Source: Ruminococcus sp. UBA3280 (GTDB taxonomy: Bacteria > Bacillota > Clostridia > Oscillospirales > Ruminococcaceae). Taken from it: a stretch of DNA of 21,719 nucleotides. The notes below the pieces were generated by a model. It did no database searches, had not been told where the DNA came from, and saw only the letters and a list, made by a program, of their open reading frames with translations. Both the position numbers and the translations under genes were made by a program. Every line of letters starts with the position of its first letter. Within the stretch, counting starts at the first letter, position 1. Shown here in pieces: positions 1 to 7,197 of this stretch. Location of the stretch: assembly GCA_002362175.1 (NCBI GenBank), contig DETU01000006.1:2320-24038 (forward strand), given 5' to 3'.

Positions 1-54
1 ACTAAGTATAACATATATTTTGGAAATAATCATATAAAAAAGTCTGCGAACTAC

Positions 55-83
55 TTGAAACAATTTGAATTTTCTGTTATTAT
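55..83 (+). promoter_or_regulatory. Likely sigma-A promoter of the WYL gene pair
   Basis: A TTGAAA -35 box at 55-60 and a TATTAT -10 box at 78-83 are separated by 17 bp. TGT sits immediately before the -10 box, which gives an extended -10. It lies 33 bp upstream of the first WYL gene. The call rests on motif match and spacing only. Confidence 0.5.
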
Positions 84-116
84 TAATAAGTAAGATAAGA
101 AAGGAAGTGCGGGAAA

Positions 117-1349
117 ATGGGTGGTTTTTCGGAACTGATAAAGAATTTTGACAAGACAAGAGACTATATACGTGACTTTTTCATATACGGTTTCAAAGTC
201 AGAAATGATTTTGACCGTAAAAGTCTGCGTACATATGACGACGAAAAAAGAAGAATTGAAAGCTGGTTTGGTGACTATGTAAAATACGACCGTTCTGAAA
301 GGGGACAGAAAGTATCAATTAATGTTGACAGCGGAAGTATTTCCGAAAATCCGCTTTATCAGGCTTACCGCTCGAAAAGTTTTACGGACAATGATATAAA
401 ACTGCATTTTTTTATTATTGATGTACTGTATAACGGTGAAACTCTTACCCTCAAAGAAATAATTGAAGAAACGGACAAAAATTATAATCAGATTTTTGAT
501 GTGCAGACTATAAGAAACAAGCTGAAAGAGTATGTGCAGGAGGGGATTGTTATTACTGAAAAAAAGGGGAAAACTGCTTATTTTCGTTTGTCGACAGACA
601 GGGTAAACGAATGTTTACACAATTACGAAGGTCTAACCGATGCGGTGAAATTCTTTTCCGAAACTCAGGAATTTGGTATTGTCGGAAACAGTATTCTTGA
701 ATCAGCACGTCTGAAAAACGACCTCTTTGTGATGAAACATAATTATATTGTACACACTCTTGAGGACATAATTATTCCTGAAATAATAAGTGCGATTGAA
801 CAGAAAAAATATATTTCACTGATTTCGTTCAAAGTCAATAAAGCTAACAACTTTGGTTATATAGTTCCGATGAAGATTTTTTCGTCTTTACAGACAGGCA
901 GACGTTACATTGTCGGATATATTCCCACTATTAATTGCTTTCACTCTTTTCGTCTTGATTTTATCAGAACTATAAAAACAGGAAATATATGTGAAAAATA
1001 TGACATTATATATGAAAAATTTTCTCAGGACTTAAATTACTGTTTCGGTGTTTCGTTCAGTTCGGGAAAAATTGAAACCACAGTAATTACTTTCTGTATC
1101 GATGAAAAGCACGAAAAATTCGTTATTGACCGACTTAAACGTGAAAAAGGAAACGGTGTGCTTGAAAAAACCGATGACAATTTATTTCGTCTTACTGTAA
1201 AAGCGTGTGATTCGTTTGCAGTAATGCAGTGGGTCAAAAGCTTTACAGGCAGAATTGTTTCAGTAACAGGAGACAACAAACAAGCAATAAAACGTTTTTA
1301 CAGCGATATAAATAAAATGTACAATATGTACGGAGGTGGAGAAAAATGA
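117..1349 (+). CDS. WYL-domain regulator-like protein (first of a pair)
   Basis: This 410-aa protein has the layout of WYL-family transcriptional regulators. A winged-helix-like segment lies at roughly residues 90-160. A WYL-like core lies at about 225-290, where a Pro-Met stretch is followed by RRYIVGY and FRLDFIRTI, the usual WYL strand pattern. A WCX-like C-terminal domain covers about 318-405. WYL proteins generally bind DNA through the N-terminal helix-turn-helix and sense a ligand or nucleic acid through WYL. The ligand here is unknown. The ATG follows an AAGGAAG ribosome binding site. The stop overlaps the start of the next gene by four bases (ATGA), so the two are almost certainly co-translated. 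The literal W-Y-L triad is not obvious, so the family call rests on architecture. Confidence 0.72.
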   Translation: MGGFSELIKNFDKTRDYIRDFFIYGFKVRNDFDRKSLRTYDDEKRRIESWFGDYVKYDRSERGQKVSINVDSGSISENPLYQAYRSKSFTDNDIKLHFFIIDVLYNGETLTLKEIIEETDKNYNQIFDVQTIRNKLKEYVQEGIVITEKKGKTAYFRLSTDRVNECLHNYEGLTDAVKFFSETQEFGIVGNSILESARLKNDLFVMKHNYIVHTLEDIIIPEIISAIEQKKYISLISFKVNKANNFGYIVPMKIFSSLQTGRRYIVGYIPTINCFHSFRLDFIRTIKTGNICEKYDIIYEKFSQDLNYCFGVSFSSGKIETTVITFCIDEKHEKFVIDRLKREKGNGVLEKTDDNLFRLTVKACDSFAVMQWVKSFTGRIVSVTGDNKQAIKRFYSDINKMYNMYGGGEK

Positions 1350-2338
1350 ATATATTTCATGAAATGTACAGTACATATTTCCGTATTTCGTCTGAAGTTC
1401 TGAAACTTCCAAACATAACCGAAAAAAATATACATCAGATTATTGATAAATACGGTTTCCGTGATTCTGTTCTTTTTCTTCCACAGAAACTTATTCCGCA
1501 GAATGACGGCTCTGACTGGGGGCTTCTCAAAAGAAACAGTGACGGTAAATTAGTTTCAGTCATAAAAAACAAGCCCGTTGAAATACTTACGGAAATTCAG
1601 AAACGCTGGCTTAAATCAAAGCTTGATGACCCGAAAATAAAACTTTTTCTTGAAAATGATACCCTTGTTTCACTGAAAAAACATCTTGAAAATGTAAAGC
1701 CTTTCTACAGCAGGGAACATTTCAGGTATACAGACCAGTTCAATGACGGTGATAATTTCAGCGATGAACTATATCAGAAAAATTTCCGAAAAATCTTAAT
1801 GGCGGTTAAAAGTCAGGAAATACTTGAAATAACGTTTTTCAGCGGAAACGGTAAAAAAATCAGCGGAAAATATATTCCGCTTAAAATACAGTATTCAGCC
1901 AAAAACGACCGTTTCAGACTGTTTTGTTTCTCATTGAAAGACGGTGAAATATTCCACAGCGGAGTTATTAACATAGGCAGGATTGAACAGGTTTGTAATA
2001 CTTCTGAACACCATGAAAAAAATATTTCAACAAACGAATATTTCCAGAAAAGAAAATGCAGAGAACCCGTTACGGTATGTATATCGGACGAACGGAACGC
2101 AACAGAACGTTTTTTCATGGAGTTTGCACCTTATGAAAAAAGTACGCTGTCGGATTCAGATAACGGAAAATGTGTTGTAAAAATATGGTACGATTATCAG
2201 GAAGAAACCGAACTGCTTATACGCCTGTTAAGTTTCGGTCCTGTCATTGAAATTCTTTCACCGCCTGAATTTCGTCGTCAGGCAAAGAAACGTATTACAA
2301 GACAATATGATTTATTAAACAAAAACCGCCGACAATAA
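1346..2338 (+). CDS. WYL-domain regulator-like protein (second of a pair)
   Basis: This 330-aa protein begins at an ATG overlapping the stop of the upstream WYL gene, with GGAGGTGGA at 1332-1340 as ribosome binding site. A WYL-like core lies near residues 150-215, where KYIPLKI is followed by RFRLFCFSL and a GRIEQV end strand. A WCX-like domain follows at about 235-325. The N-terminal 150 residues lack a helix-turn-helix that I can recognise, unlike the upstream partner. It may therefore act as a partner subunit rather than as an independent DNA-binding protein; that is inference. Its TAA stop falls in the loop of a terminator hairpin serving the convergent gene. Confidence 0.68.
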   Translation: MNIFHEMYSTYFRISSEVLKLPNITEKNIHQIIDKYGFRDSVLFLPQKLIPQNDGSDWGLLKRNSDGKLVSVIKNKPVEILTEIQKRWLKSKLDDPKIKLFLENDTLVSLKKHLENVKPFYSREHFRYTDQFNDGDNFSDELYQKNFRKILMAVKSQEILEITFFSGNGKKISGKYIPLKIQYSAKNDRFRLFCFSLKDGEIFHSGVINIGRIEQVCNTSEHHEKNISTNEYFQKRKCREPVTVCISDERNATERFFMEFAPYEKSTLSDSDNGKCVVKIWYDYQEETELLIRLLSFGPVIEILSPPEFRRQAKKRITRQYDLLNKNRRQ

Positions 2339-2350
2339 GCCGACGGTTTT
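2322..2350 (-). terminator. Intrinsic terminator of the maf-DUF1015 gene, overlapping the WYL stop codon
   Basis: Twelve-base arms at 2322-2333 and 2339-2350 flank a five-base loop. On the minus strand the arms pair fully, with two G-U pairs, and are followed by a U run. On the plus strand those two positions become C/A mismatches. It is therefore better suited to minus-strand transcripts, though it may work both ways. The plus-strand stop codon (2336-2338) lies in the loop. Confidence 0.75.
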
Positions 2351-2365
2351 GTATATGTAAATAAC

Positions 2366-3628
2366 TTAATCAGTTATTTTTCTTGCTTCGATATAGAAAC
2401 GTTTATCTTCGGCGTGTCCCATTGAGAAAGTTTTTCTCGGCAACGCACCGTCTTTGATAACAGTCGGGAAAAGCTGTGATTTGTCCATATCGGGCAGTAT
2501 AAAAGCAATTCCTTTATATTTTTCAGCAAGGTTCTTAACGGTATCAGTACCGTGAATATAGTCTATCTTTCCGCCGTTTTCCTTTATATATCCGTCAAGG
2601 AAATTCTGCAACGAACCAACAGACAAATTTGATGATTTTTTATTTATATAAAATTTCTTTTCAGTACCATTATATGAAATTATTACATACTGGTCTGAAT
2701 CTACACTTTCCGAAAGTCCGAGAGCGTCTGTAAGTTCTGAAACAAGCCTGTCACAGTCAACATCATAAACAAGGCGGTGTATAGCCTCAAACTTAAGTGC
2801 GGAACTATGAAGGTTCACAATTTCGGCAAGTGCATAACGTGAAGGGTGATTTGAAAAGTCCATATCAGGATTCGACTTTTTCAGCTGTTCGTAAAATTCC
2901 TTTGCGGTTGCAAGTGAATGGTTGCCGTCGCCCATAGCGTAAAGAAGTACGGGAGTATTTTCAAGGTTATATTTTTTACAGAACTTTTCAGGGTCGGCAA
3001 GTTCACAAAGTGCGGAATTGATTTTTTCCTGTGTTTTATCGTCAACAAGATAACCTTTTATACTTCCGCCGTTCTGCATAAGTTCAAAGTCATAAAGCTT
3101 TGTCATATCCTGCTCCGCAAGTGGTTCAATAACTGTGTTGTCGGGGTCGTCAATCAGAATCATGATATGCGGAAGTTCAAGGTCTGCACCCTGACGTACC
3201 TTTATACGTGGGGGAATCCTTTCTATAACAGTAGCCTCCGTTGCACGTACCTGCGAAACACTGCCCTTTGAAAAATCATATTCTTCAAGGTCAATCGCTC
3301 CCACAATTCCCTGTCTCAAAACGCCGTTTGACTGTATTCTTTCAACATAGACCATAGCATTTTTATATTCTTCAAAAACGCCATCTGAAAGGTATTTTTC
3401 CATAGCTGTATGGATATTGTCAATTCTTTCTGAAACATTGTCGTTTTCAAGATAAAGCTCGGGAAGTATGAGATTTAACGAAGACGGAGCATCACCGACT
3501 GTTTTATACACCTCGTCCCAGTATTCAGGCTCACTTGTATACTGGTCACAGGCAATAACCGACCATTTGTGCATATCCTCGTTTTTCGGAATAAGAATGT
3601 CCGTATTGTGAAAAGCTGTTGTATTCAC
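2366..3628 (-). CDS. Possible separately translated DUF1015 protein (internal GTG start)
   Basis: Reading the minus strand, GGAGG (plus 3637-3641) is followed after eight bases by GTG (plus 3628-3626). This GTG is codon 191 of the fusion, exactly where a stand-alone DUF1015 protein would begin (VNTTAFHNTD). Initiation here would yield a 420-aa DUF1015 protein without the Maf domain. The Shine-Dalgarno bases are encoded within the Leu-Glu-Glu codons of the linker. The simplest history is two adjacent genes that lost the intervening stop while the second start was retained. Whether both forms are made cannot be told from sequence. Confidence 0.5.
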   Translation of the reverse strand: MNTTAFHNTDILIPKNEDMHKWSVIACDQYTSEPEYWDEVYKTVGDAPSSLNLILPELYLENDNVSERIDNIHTAMEKYLSDGVFEEYKNAMVYVERIQSNGVLRQGIVGAIDLEEYDFSKGSVSQVRATEATVIERIPPRIKVRQGADLELPHIMILIDDPDNTVIEPLAEQDMTKLYDFELMQNGGSIKGYLVDDKTQEKINSALCELADPEKFCKKYNLENTPVLLYAMGDGNHSLATAKEFYEQLKKSNPDMDFSNHPSRYALAEIVNLHSSALKFEAIHRLVYDVDCDRLVSELTDALGLSESVDSDQYVIISYNGTEKKFYINKKSSNLSVGSLQNFLDGYIKENGGKIDYIHGTDTVKNLAEKYKGIAFILPDMDKSQLFPTVIKDGALPRKTFSMGHAEDKRFYIEARKITD

Positions 3629-4198
3629 GTTTTTTTCCTCCAAAAAATTTATAAATTTTTTTAACGCCTGATTAAGTTCTGAAACAGGCAGTCCAACCAC
3701 ATTGAAATAATCACCGTTCATATTTTTTATAAAAAGTGAACCTTTGCCCTGTATAGCGTAACCGCCAGCTTTGTCGAACGGCTCACCCGTTGAAATATAC
3801 CATTCGATATCTTTTTCGGAAAGTTTACGGAATGTAACGGAAGTTGTTTTTGAATCAAGAGCAAAGTTATCACCGCCAATTATGCAGTAAGAAGTTGTAA
3901 CTCTATGAACTTTTCCGGAAAGCATTTTAAGATATTTTCTGCATTCGTCAGCATCTTTTGGCTTTCCAAGAACTTTGTTGTCTATCTCCACTACAGTATC
4001 ACAACCGATAACTATACAGTCGGGATAAAGTTCAAATGCTGTTCTTGCTTTAAGTTCCGCAAGATAAGACGACGGGTTATAGGGGTAATTCTCCGGCAGT
4101 GTTTCATCAACATTCACCGAAACTGCTTGAAAGTCATCTGTAATAAGTTTCATAAGTTCACGTCGTCGTGGAGAAGCAGATGCAAGTATTATCTTCAT
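2366..4198 (-). CDS. Maf nucleotide pyrophosphatase fused to DUF1015 protein
   Basis: This 610-aa in-frame fusion has two parts. Residues 1-187 are a Maf/YhdE-type nucleoside triphosphate pyrophosphatase with SASPRRREL (7-15), a DET motif (31-33), GCDTVV (65-70, Asp67) and DKAGGYAIQG (142-151). The last motif is typical of the dTTP/UTP-hydrolysing subgroup, which cleans non-canonical or excess nucleotides from the pool. Residues 191-610 are a DUF1015 protein with the family signature GDGNHSLATAK from residue 423. The function of DUF1015 is not established; in Clostridia it often lies near serine biosynthesis genes (recalled, not checked). A normal Maf ends close to residue 190. Here there is no stop, and an internal GTG with its own ribosome binding site sits exactly at the joint. 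The ATG at 4198 has an AAAGGAC ribosome binding site. Confidence 0.88.
   Translation of the reverse strand: MKIILASASPRRRELMKLITDDFQAVSVNVDETLPENYPYNPSSYLAELKARTAFELYPDCIVIGCDTVVEIDNKVLGKPKDADECRKYLKMLSGKVHRVTTSYCIIGGDNFALDSKTTSVTFRKLSEKDIEWYISTGEPFDKAGGYAIQGKGSLFIKNMNGDYFNVVGLPVSELNQALKKFINFLEEKNVNTTAFHNTDILIPKNEDMHKWSVIACDQYTSEPEYWDEVYKTVGDAPSSLNLILPELYLENDNVSERIDNIHTAMEKYLSDGVFEEYKNAMVYVERIQSNGVLRQGIVGAIDLEEYDFSKGSVSQVRATEATVIERIPPRIKVRQGADLELPHIMILIDDPDNTVIEPLAEQDMTKLYDFELMQNGGSIKGYLVDDKTQEKINSALCELADPEKFCKKYNLENTPVLLYAMGDGNHSLATAKEFYEQLKKSNPDMDFSNHPSRYALAEIVNLHSSALKFEAIHRLVYDVDCDRLVSELTDALGLSESVDSDQYVIISYNGTEKKFYINKKSSNLSVGSLQNFLDGYIKENGGKIDYIHGTDTVKNLAEKYKGIAFILPDMDKSQLFPTVIKDGALPRKTFSMGHAEDKRFYIEARKITD
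3637..3641 (-). promoter_or_regulatory. Internal Shine-Dalgarno inside the maf-DUF1015 fusion
   Basis: GGAGG on the minus strand lies eight bases before an in-frame GTG. It decides the start of the possible short DUF1015 product. Confidence 0.6.
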
Positions 4199-4224
4199 TT
4201 TATATCACGTCCTTTTCTCTAATA

Positions 4225-4253
4225 ATTCTACCACATACTTATTATGATGTCAA
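4225..4253 (-). promoter_or_regulatory. Sigma-A promoter of maf-DUF1015
   Basis: On the minus strand, a perfect TTGACA -35 box (plus 4248-4253) is followed by 17 bp and then TAGAAT (plus 4225-4230). TGG precedes the -10 box, giving an extended -10. It lies 27 bp before the maf ATG. Confidence 0.8.
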
Positions 4254-4321
4254 GAAATTAATGTAAAATATTACCTATACAAAAATTTACTGAAAATTCA
4301 TGAAAAAATTTACAGAAGTAC

Positions 4322-4350
4322 TTGCAAAATAAATCAGAATAGTGTAAAAT
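4322..4350 (+). promoter_or_regulatory. Sigma-A promoter of pgk
   Basis: TTGCAA (4322-4327), a 17-bp spacer and TAAAAT (4345-4350) lie 69 bp upstream of the pgk ATG. The leader between them contains a perfect 10-bp palindrome. Confidence 0.7.
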
Positions 4351-4374
4351 AATAATGTAGGTTGTTAATTAAAT

Positions 4375-4384
4375 AACAGCTGTT
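4375..4384. promoter_or_regulatory. Palindrome AACAGCTGTT in the pgk leader (candidate operator)
   Basis: A perfect 10-bp palindrome lies about 25 bp downstream of the pgk -10 box and before the ribosome binding site. Its position would suit a repressor site. The symmetry does not extend into the flanks, so chance is possible. Confidence 0.25.
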
Positions 4385-4418
4385 TATATGTATACTATAA
4401 CGAAAGGATGTCATATCA

Positions 4419-5639
4419 ATGGCAGGATTAAACAAAGTTACTGTAGAAGACATTAATGTCACAGGCAGAAAAGTACTCGTAAGAGTAGATTTCAACGTAC
4501 CGCTTAAGGACGGTGTTATCACTAACGACAACAGAATCCAGGCAGCTCTTCCCACAATCAACAAGCTTGTTGAAAACGGTGCAAAGGTTGTTCTTTGCTC
4601 ACACCTCGGCAAACCGAAGAACGGTCCGGAAGCTAAGTTCTCACTCGCTCCCGCTGCTGCAAGACTCGGCGAATTCGTAAAAACAAAAGTTGTTTTCGCT
4701 GCTGACGATACAGTAGTAGGAGAAAACGCTAAAAAGGCTGTAGCTGAAATGAACAACGGCGAAATCGTTGTGCTTGAAAATACAAGATTCCGCGGTGCAG
4801 AGGAAACAAAGAACGGTGAAGAATTTTCAAAGGAACTCGCTGACCTCGTTGACGGTGAAGTTTTCGTAATGGACGCTTTCGGCTCTGCTCACAGAGCTCA
4901 TGCTTCAACAGCAGGTGTTACAAAGTTTGTAAAGGAAACTGCTGTAGGCTATCTCATGCAGAAGGAAATCAAGTACCTCGGAAATGCCGTTGAAGTTCCT
5001 GAAAGACCTTTTGTTGCTATTCTCGGCGGTGCAAAGGTTGCAGACAAACTCAACGTTATTTCAAACCTCCTCGAAAAGTGCGACACTCTTATTATCGGCG
5101 GCGGTATGGCTTACACATTCATCAAGGCTAACGGCGGTTCAATCGGTACTTCACTCGTTGACGACGAAAAGCTTGATTACTGTAAGGAAATGCTCGCTAA
5201 GGCTGAATCACTTGGAAAGAAGATTCTTCTTCCCGTTGATACTTCTGTAGCTTCTGCTTTCCCGAATCCTATCGACGCAGAAATTGCTATTGAAAACGTT
5301 GATTCCGACAAGATTCCTGCTGATAAGATGGGTCTTGACATCGGCACTAAGACACAGGAAATCTTTGCTGAGGCTGTAAAGACTGCAAAGACTGTTGTCT
5401 GGAACGGACCTATGGGCGTATTTGAAAATCCTGTGCTCGCCAAGGGTACAATCGCAGTTGCAAAGGCTCTTGCCGAAACAGACGCTACAACAATTATCGG
5501 CGGCGGTGACTCTGCTGCTGCTGTTATTCAGCTTGGTTTCGCTGACAAGATGAGCCACATTTCAACCGGCGGCGGTGCTTCACTTGAATACCTCGAAGGT
5601 AAGGTTCTGCCTGGTGTTGCTGTAATCGCTGAAAAGTAA
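4419..5639 (+). CDS. pgk: Phosphoglycerate kinase
   Basis: This 406-aa cytoplasmic glycolytic enzyme transfers the acyl phosphate of 1,3-bisphosphoglycerate to ADP, giving 3-phosphoglycerate and ATP. It has the N-terminal substrate motif VRVDFNVP (21-28, with Asp24 and Asn26), SHLGKPK, NTRF, GSAHRAHAST, LGGAKVADK and the C-terminal nucleotide-loop motif GGGDSAAAV. Length matches the family. The start is an ATG with AAAGGATG upstream. Codon use is strongly biased (GCT, AAG, CTC, GTT), as expected for high expression, and differs from the AT-rich genes that follow. It is the first of three glycolytic genes in the window, and its product feeds the phosphoglycerate mutase encoded by the split gpmI. 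Confidence 0.98.
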   Translation: MAGLNKVTVEDINVTGRKVLVRVDFNVPLKDGVITNDNRIQAALPTINKLVENGAKVVLCSHLGKPKNGPEAKFSLAPAAARLGEFVKTKVVFAADDTVVGENAKKAVAEMNNGEIVVLENTRFRGAEETKNGEEFSKELADLVDGEVFVMDAFGSAHRAHASTAGVTKFVKETAVGYLMQKEIKYLGNAVEVPERPFVAILGGAKVADKLNVISNLLEKCDTLIIGGGMAYTFIKANGGSIGTSLVDDEKLDYCKEMLAKAESLGKKILLPVDTSVASAFPNPIDAEIAIENVDSDKIPADKMGLDIGTKTQEIFAEAVKTAKTVVWNGPMGVFENPVLAKGTIAVAKALAETDATTIIGGGDSAAAVIQLGFADKMSHISTGGGASLEYLEGKVLPGVAVIAEK

Positions 5640-5651
5640 TCAAACAATGAA

Positions 5652-5677
5652 AAGGGCGGGTAGAAATATTCGCCCTT
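5652..5677 (+). terminator. Hairpin after pgk (weak or attenuating terminator)
   Basis: Seven-base arms AAGGGCG (5652-5658) and CGCCCTT (5671-5677) flank a 12-base loop. No clear U run follows. It may reduce rather than stop readthrough into the membrane protein genes, or protect the pgk 3' end. Confidence 0.45.
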
Positions 5678-5698
5678 ATATGCAATGAGGTGTTAATT

Positions 5699-6211
5699 AT
5701 GAATATGGCTTTACTTGGTGTGGATTTTTCAGGGGTTATGTACCCTTTACCTGTAACTGTTCTGTTAATGGCAACTTTTATTTTATTTAATAAAATGTCG
5801 CACAGAATGTATGAGCAGTGCCGAATGATTGAAAGTTTTAATCCGGCAAGCGAGCATTACGGAAAAGCAACTGCAACAGTAAAGTCAAAAAATATAATTA
5901 CAAAAATGTCGTTAATCAGCTATAATGTAAACGGACAGGAATTTTCTTTAAAGGTGCATCATTATTTAAAGTCGGGCAGTACAGAGATTATTTATCCCCA
6001 AAACAAACCCCAAAAGACTATTGTGTACGATTATGAACTTGTCAACCGAACAAGAAAGAAATGCCGTATCTTATCATTTGTATTTTTAACAATTATACTT
6101 ATACCGTTTTTGCTTATAATATGCTTCTGTGTATATGCCATAATAAATGGTGGTGTTGGTTGTGACGATGTATCATCATATTCGGCTTATCTGAAAATAA
6201 TGAGGTATTAA
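5699..6211 (+). CDS. Two-TM membrane protein, DUF3592-like
   Basis: The 170-aa product has hydrophobic segments at about residues 14-30 and 118-142. Between them lies a polar beta-rich domain reading YNVNGQEF then a lysine/histidine stretch and IIYPQNKPQ. That TM-beta domain-TM layout resembles DUF3592-type proteins (inference from layout only). The ATG at 5699 is preferred because GAGG at 5687-5690 lies eight bases upstream; a GTG at 5690 overlaps that site. No function can be assigned. It begins a run of four small membrane genes between pgk and tpiA and shares its layout with the gene at 6724. Confidence 0.6.
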   Translation: MNMALLGVDFSGVMYPLPVTVLLMATFILFNKMSHRMYEQCRMIESFNPASEHYGKATATVKSKNIITKMSLISYNVNGQEFSLKVHHYLKSGSTEIIYPQNKPQKTIVYDYELVNRTRKKCRILSFVFLTIILIPFLLIICFCVYAIINGGVGCDDVSSYSAYLKIMRY

Positions 6212-6215
6212 TATT

Positions 6216-6464
6216 ATGGAAACGAAAGGTCATCTGTCGGGGGCTGTTATCTATCTGATACTTTTCGCATATGTACTTATAATAATTTATTTTTTATGGC
6301 TTACATTATCTGCAACAAAATTGGTTTCGGCAATGGAAGAATTCAGAAAAACCGATAAATCCGACATTGATAAACTAAAAGCCTGTAAGAAAAAAATTAT
6401 ATTCCACTCAATTATGACTGTTATTCCGTTAGTTTTTTTGGCTTATTGGGTATATTTAAGATGA
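6216..6464 (+). CDS. Small two-TM membrane protein, unknown
   Basis: This 82-aa protein has hydrophobic spans at about residues 9-32 and 61-80, joined by a charged lysine- and aspartate-rich linker. The ATG lies four bases after the previous stop. Its ribosome binding site (TGAGGT at 6201-6206) sits inside the end of the upstream gene, suggesting coupled translation. No family is recognised. Confidence 0.55.
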   Translation: METKGHLSGAVIYLILFAYVLIIIYFLWLTLSATKLVSAMEEFRKTDKSDIDKLKACKKKIIFHSIMTVIPLVFLAYWVYLR

Positions 6465-6483
6465 GAGTTTTGGTGATATTAAG

Positions 6484-6720
6484 ATGAGAATTACTGAAAA
6501 ATTAAAAGAAAATTATTCTTCTGAAATCATACTTTTGTCGGTGGTGTGTTTTCTTGCCGGAGTTGTTTCGGGAATACTTCTCGCACCTGTTAAAAAAGGC
6601 ATTGCAATATTTTCCTACAACGGCAGCAACAATACTTCTGAAAACAATGTTTGTGACAAAACGGCAGAACATTACAAACACTGCAAATGCAGTTCCGACA
6701 ACGAAGAGGACGAGAACTAA
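6484..6720 (+). CDS. Small single-TM protein with acidic tail, unknown
   Basis: This 78-aa protein has one glycine-containing membrane segment (about residues 15-35, including AGVVSGILLAP), loosely like YtxH-type spans. A polar tail follows that is rich in Asn, Cys, His and Glu and ends EEDEN. Three cysteines and several histidines in the tail could bind metal, but this is speculation. The start is an ATG with only a weak ribosome binding site. It ends three bases before the next gene's ATG. Confidence 0.5.
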   Translation: MRITEKLKENYSSEIILLSVVCFLAGVVSGILLAPVKKGIAIFSYNGSNNTSENNVCDKTAEHYKHCKCSSDNEEDEN

Positions 6721-6723
6721 ATA

Positions 6724-7173
6724 ATGACATTAAGTGCATGGATTGCAGTATCAGAGTTGATACTCGCAATAACATGGTTTGAAATTTATCTCATATACGG
6801 CATTGTCAGAAGTTTATTAAAAAAGCCGATAAATTCAGTGCCGTCCTTAAAAAAATGGGAGTGTGTCCATGCTGAACTTGTATCAGAGGAATGCGTAACT
6901 TATACAACTATAAGACCGCCTGAAACAAAGCATAAATTAAAATATAATGTCCGATATAATTATAACGGCTGTTCTTATACCGGAAAAATCGACGGATATA
7001 CACTCAAAGGCAAAAAAGCTGTAATATATTGCAGGATAAAAAATCCGGCAGTTATAAAAGAATATATTCCGGTACAACCATGGAGTATGACTGTTATAAT
7101 GTCGGCAGGATTTATAACAACACTTATAATTATATTTAAGTATGTTATGTTATCACAAATTATTCTGCATTAA
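6724..7173 (+). CDS. Two-TM membrane protein, DUF3592-like (similar layout to 5699)
   Basis: The 149-aa product has membrane segments near residues 5-28 and 120-145. They flank a beta-rich domain with YNVRYNYNGCSYTG followed by an AVIYCRIKNP strand, comparable in pattern to the central domain of the 5699 product. The two may be distant paralogues. There is no recognisable enzyme motif. It sits directly before tpiA, with 24 bp between the stop and the tpiA ATG. Confidence 0.55.
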   Translation: MTLSAWIAVSELILAITWFEIYLIYGIVRSLLKKPINSVPSLKKWECVHAELVSEECVTYTTIRPPETKHKLKYNVRYNYNGCSYTGKIDGYTLKGKKAVIYCRIKNPAVIKEYIPVQPWSMTVIMSAGFITTLIIIFKYVMLSQIILH

Positions 7174-7197
7174 TTAAATATAAAGGAGTTAATCATC

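Noticed and set aside
117..2338. WYL pair as the regulator of a Cas13d/CRISPR locus
   Set aside because: WYL proteins accompany Cas13d in some Ruminococcus, but no repeats, cas genes or HEPN motifs are present in this window.
4334..4756. Minus-strand open frames across pgk, lon, lysA and other genes
   Set aside because: They lie antisense to strongly supported genes and lack ribosome binding sites or recognisable domains.
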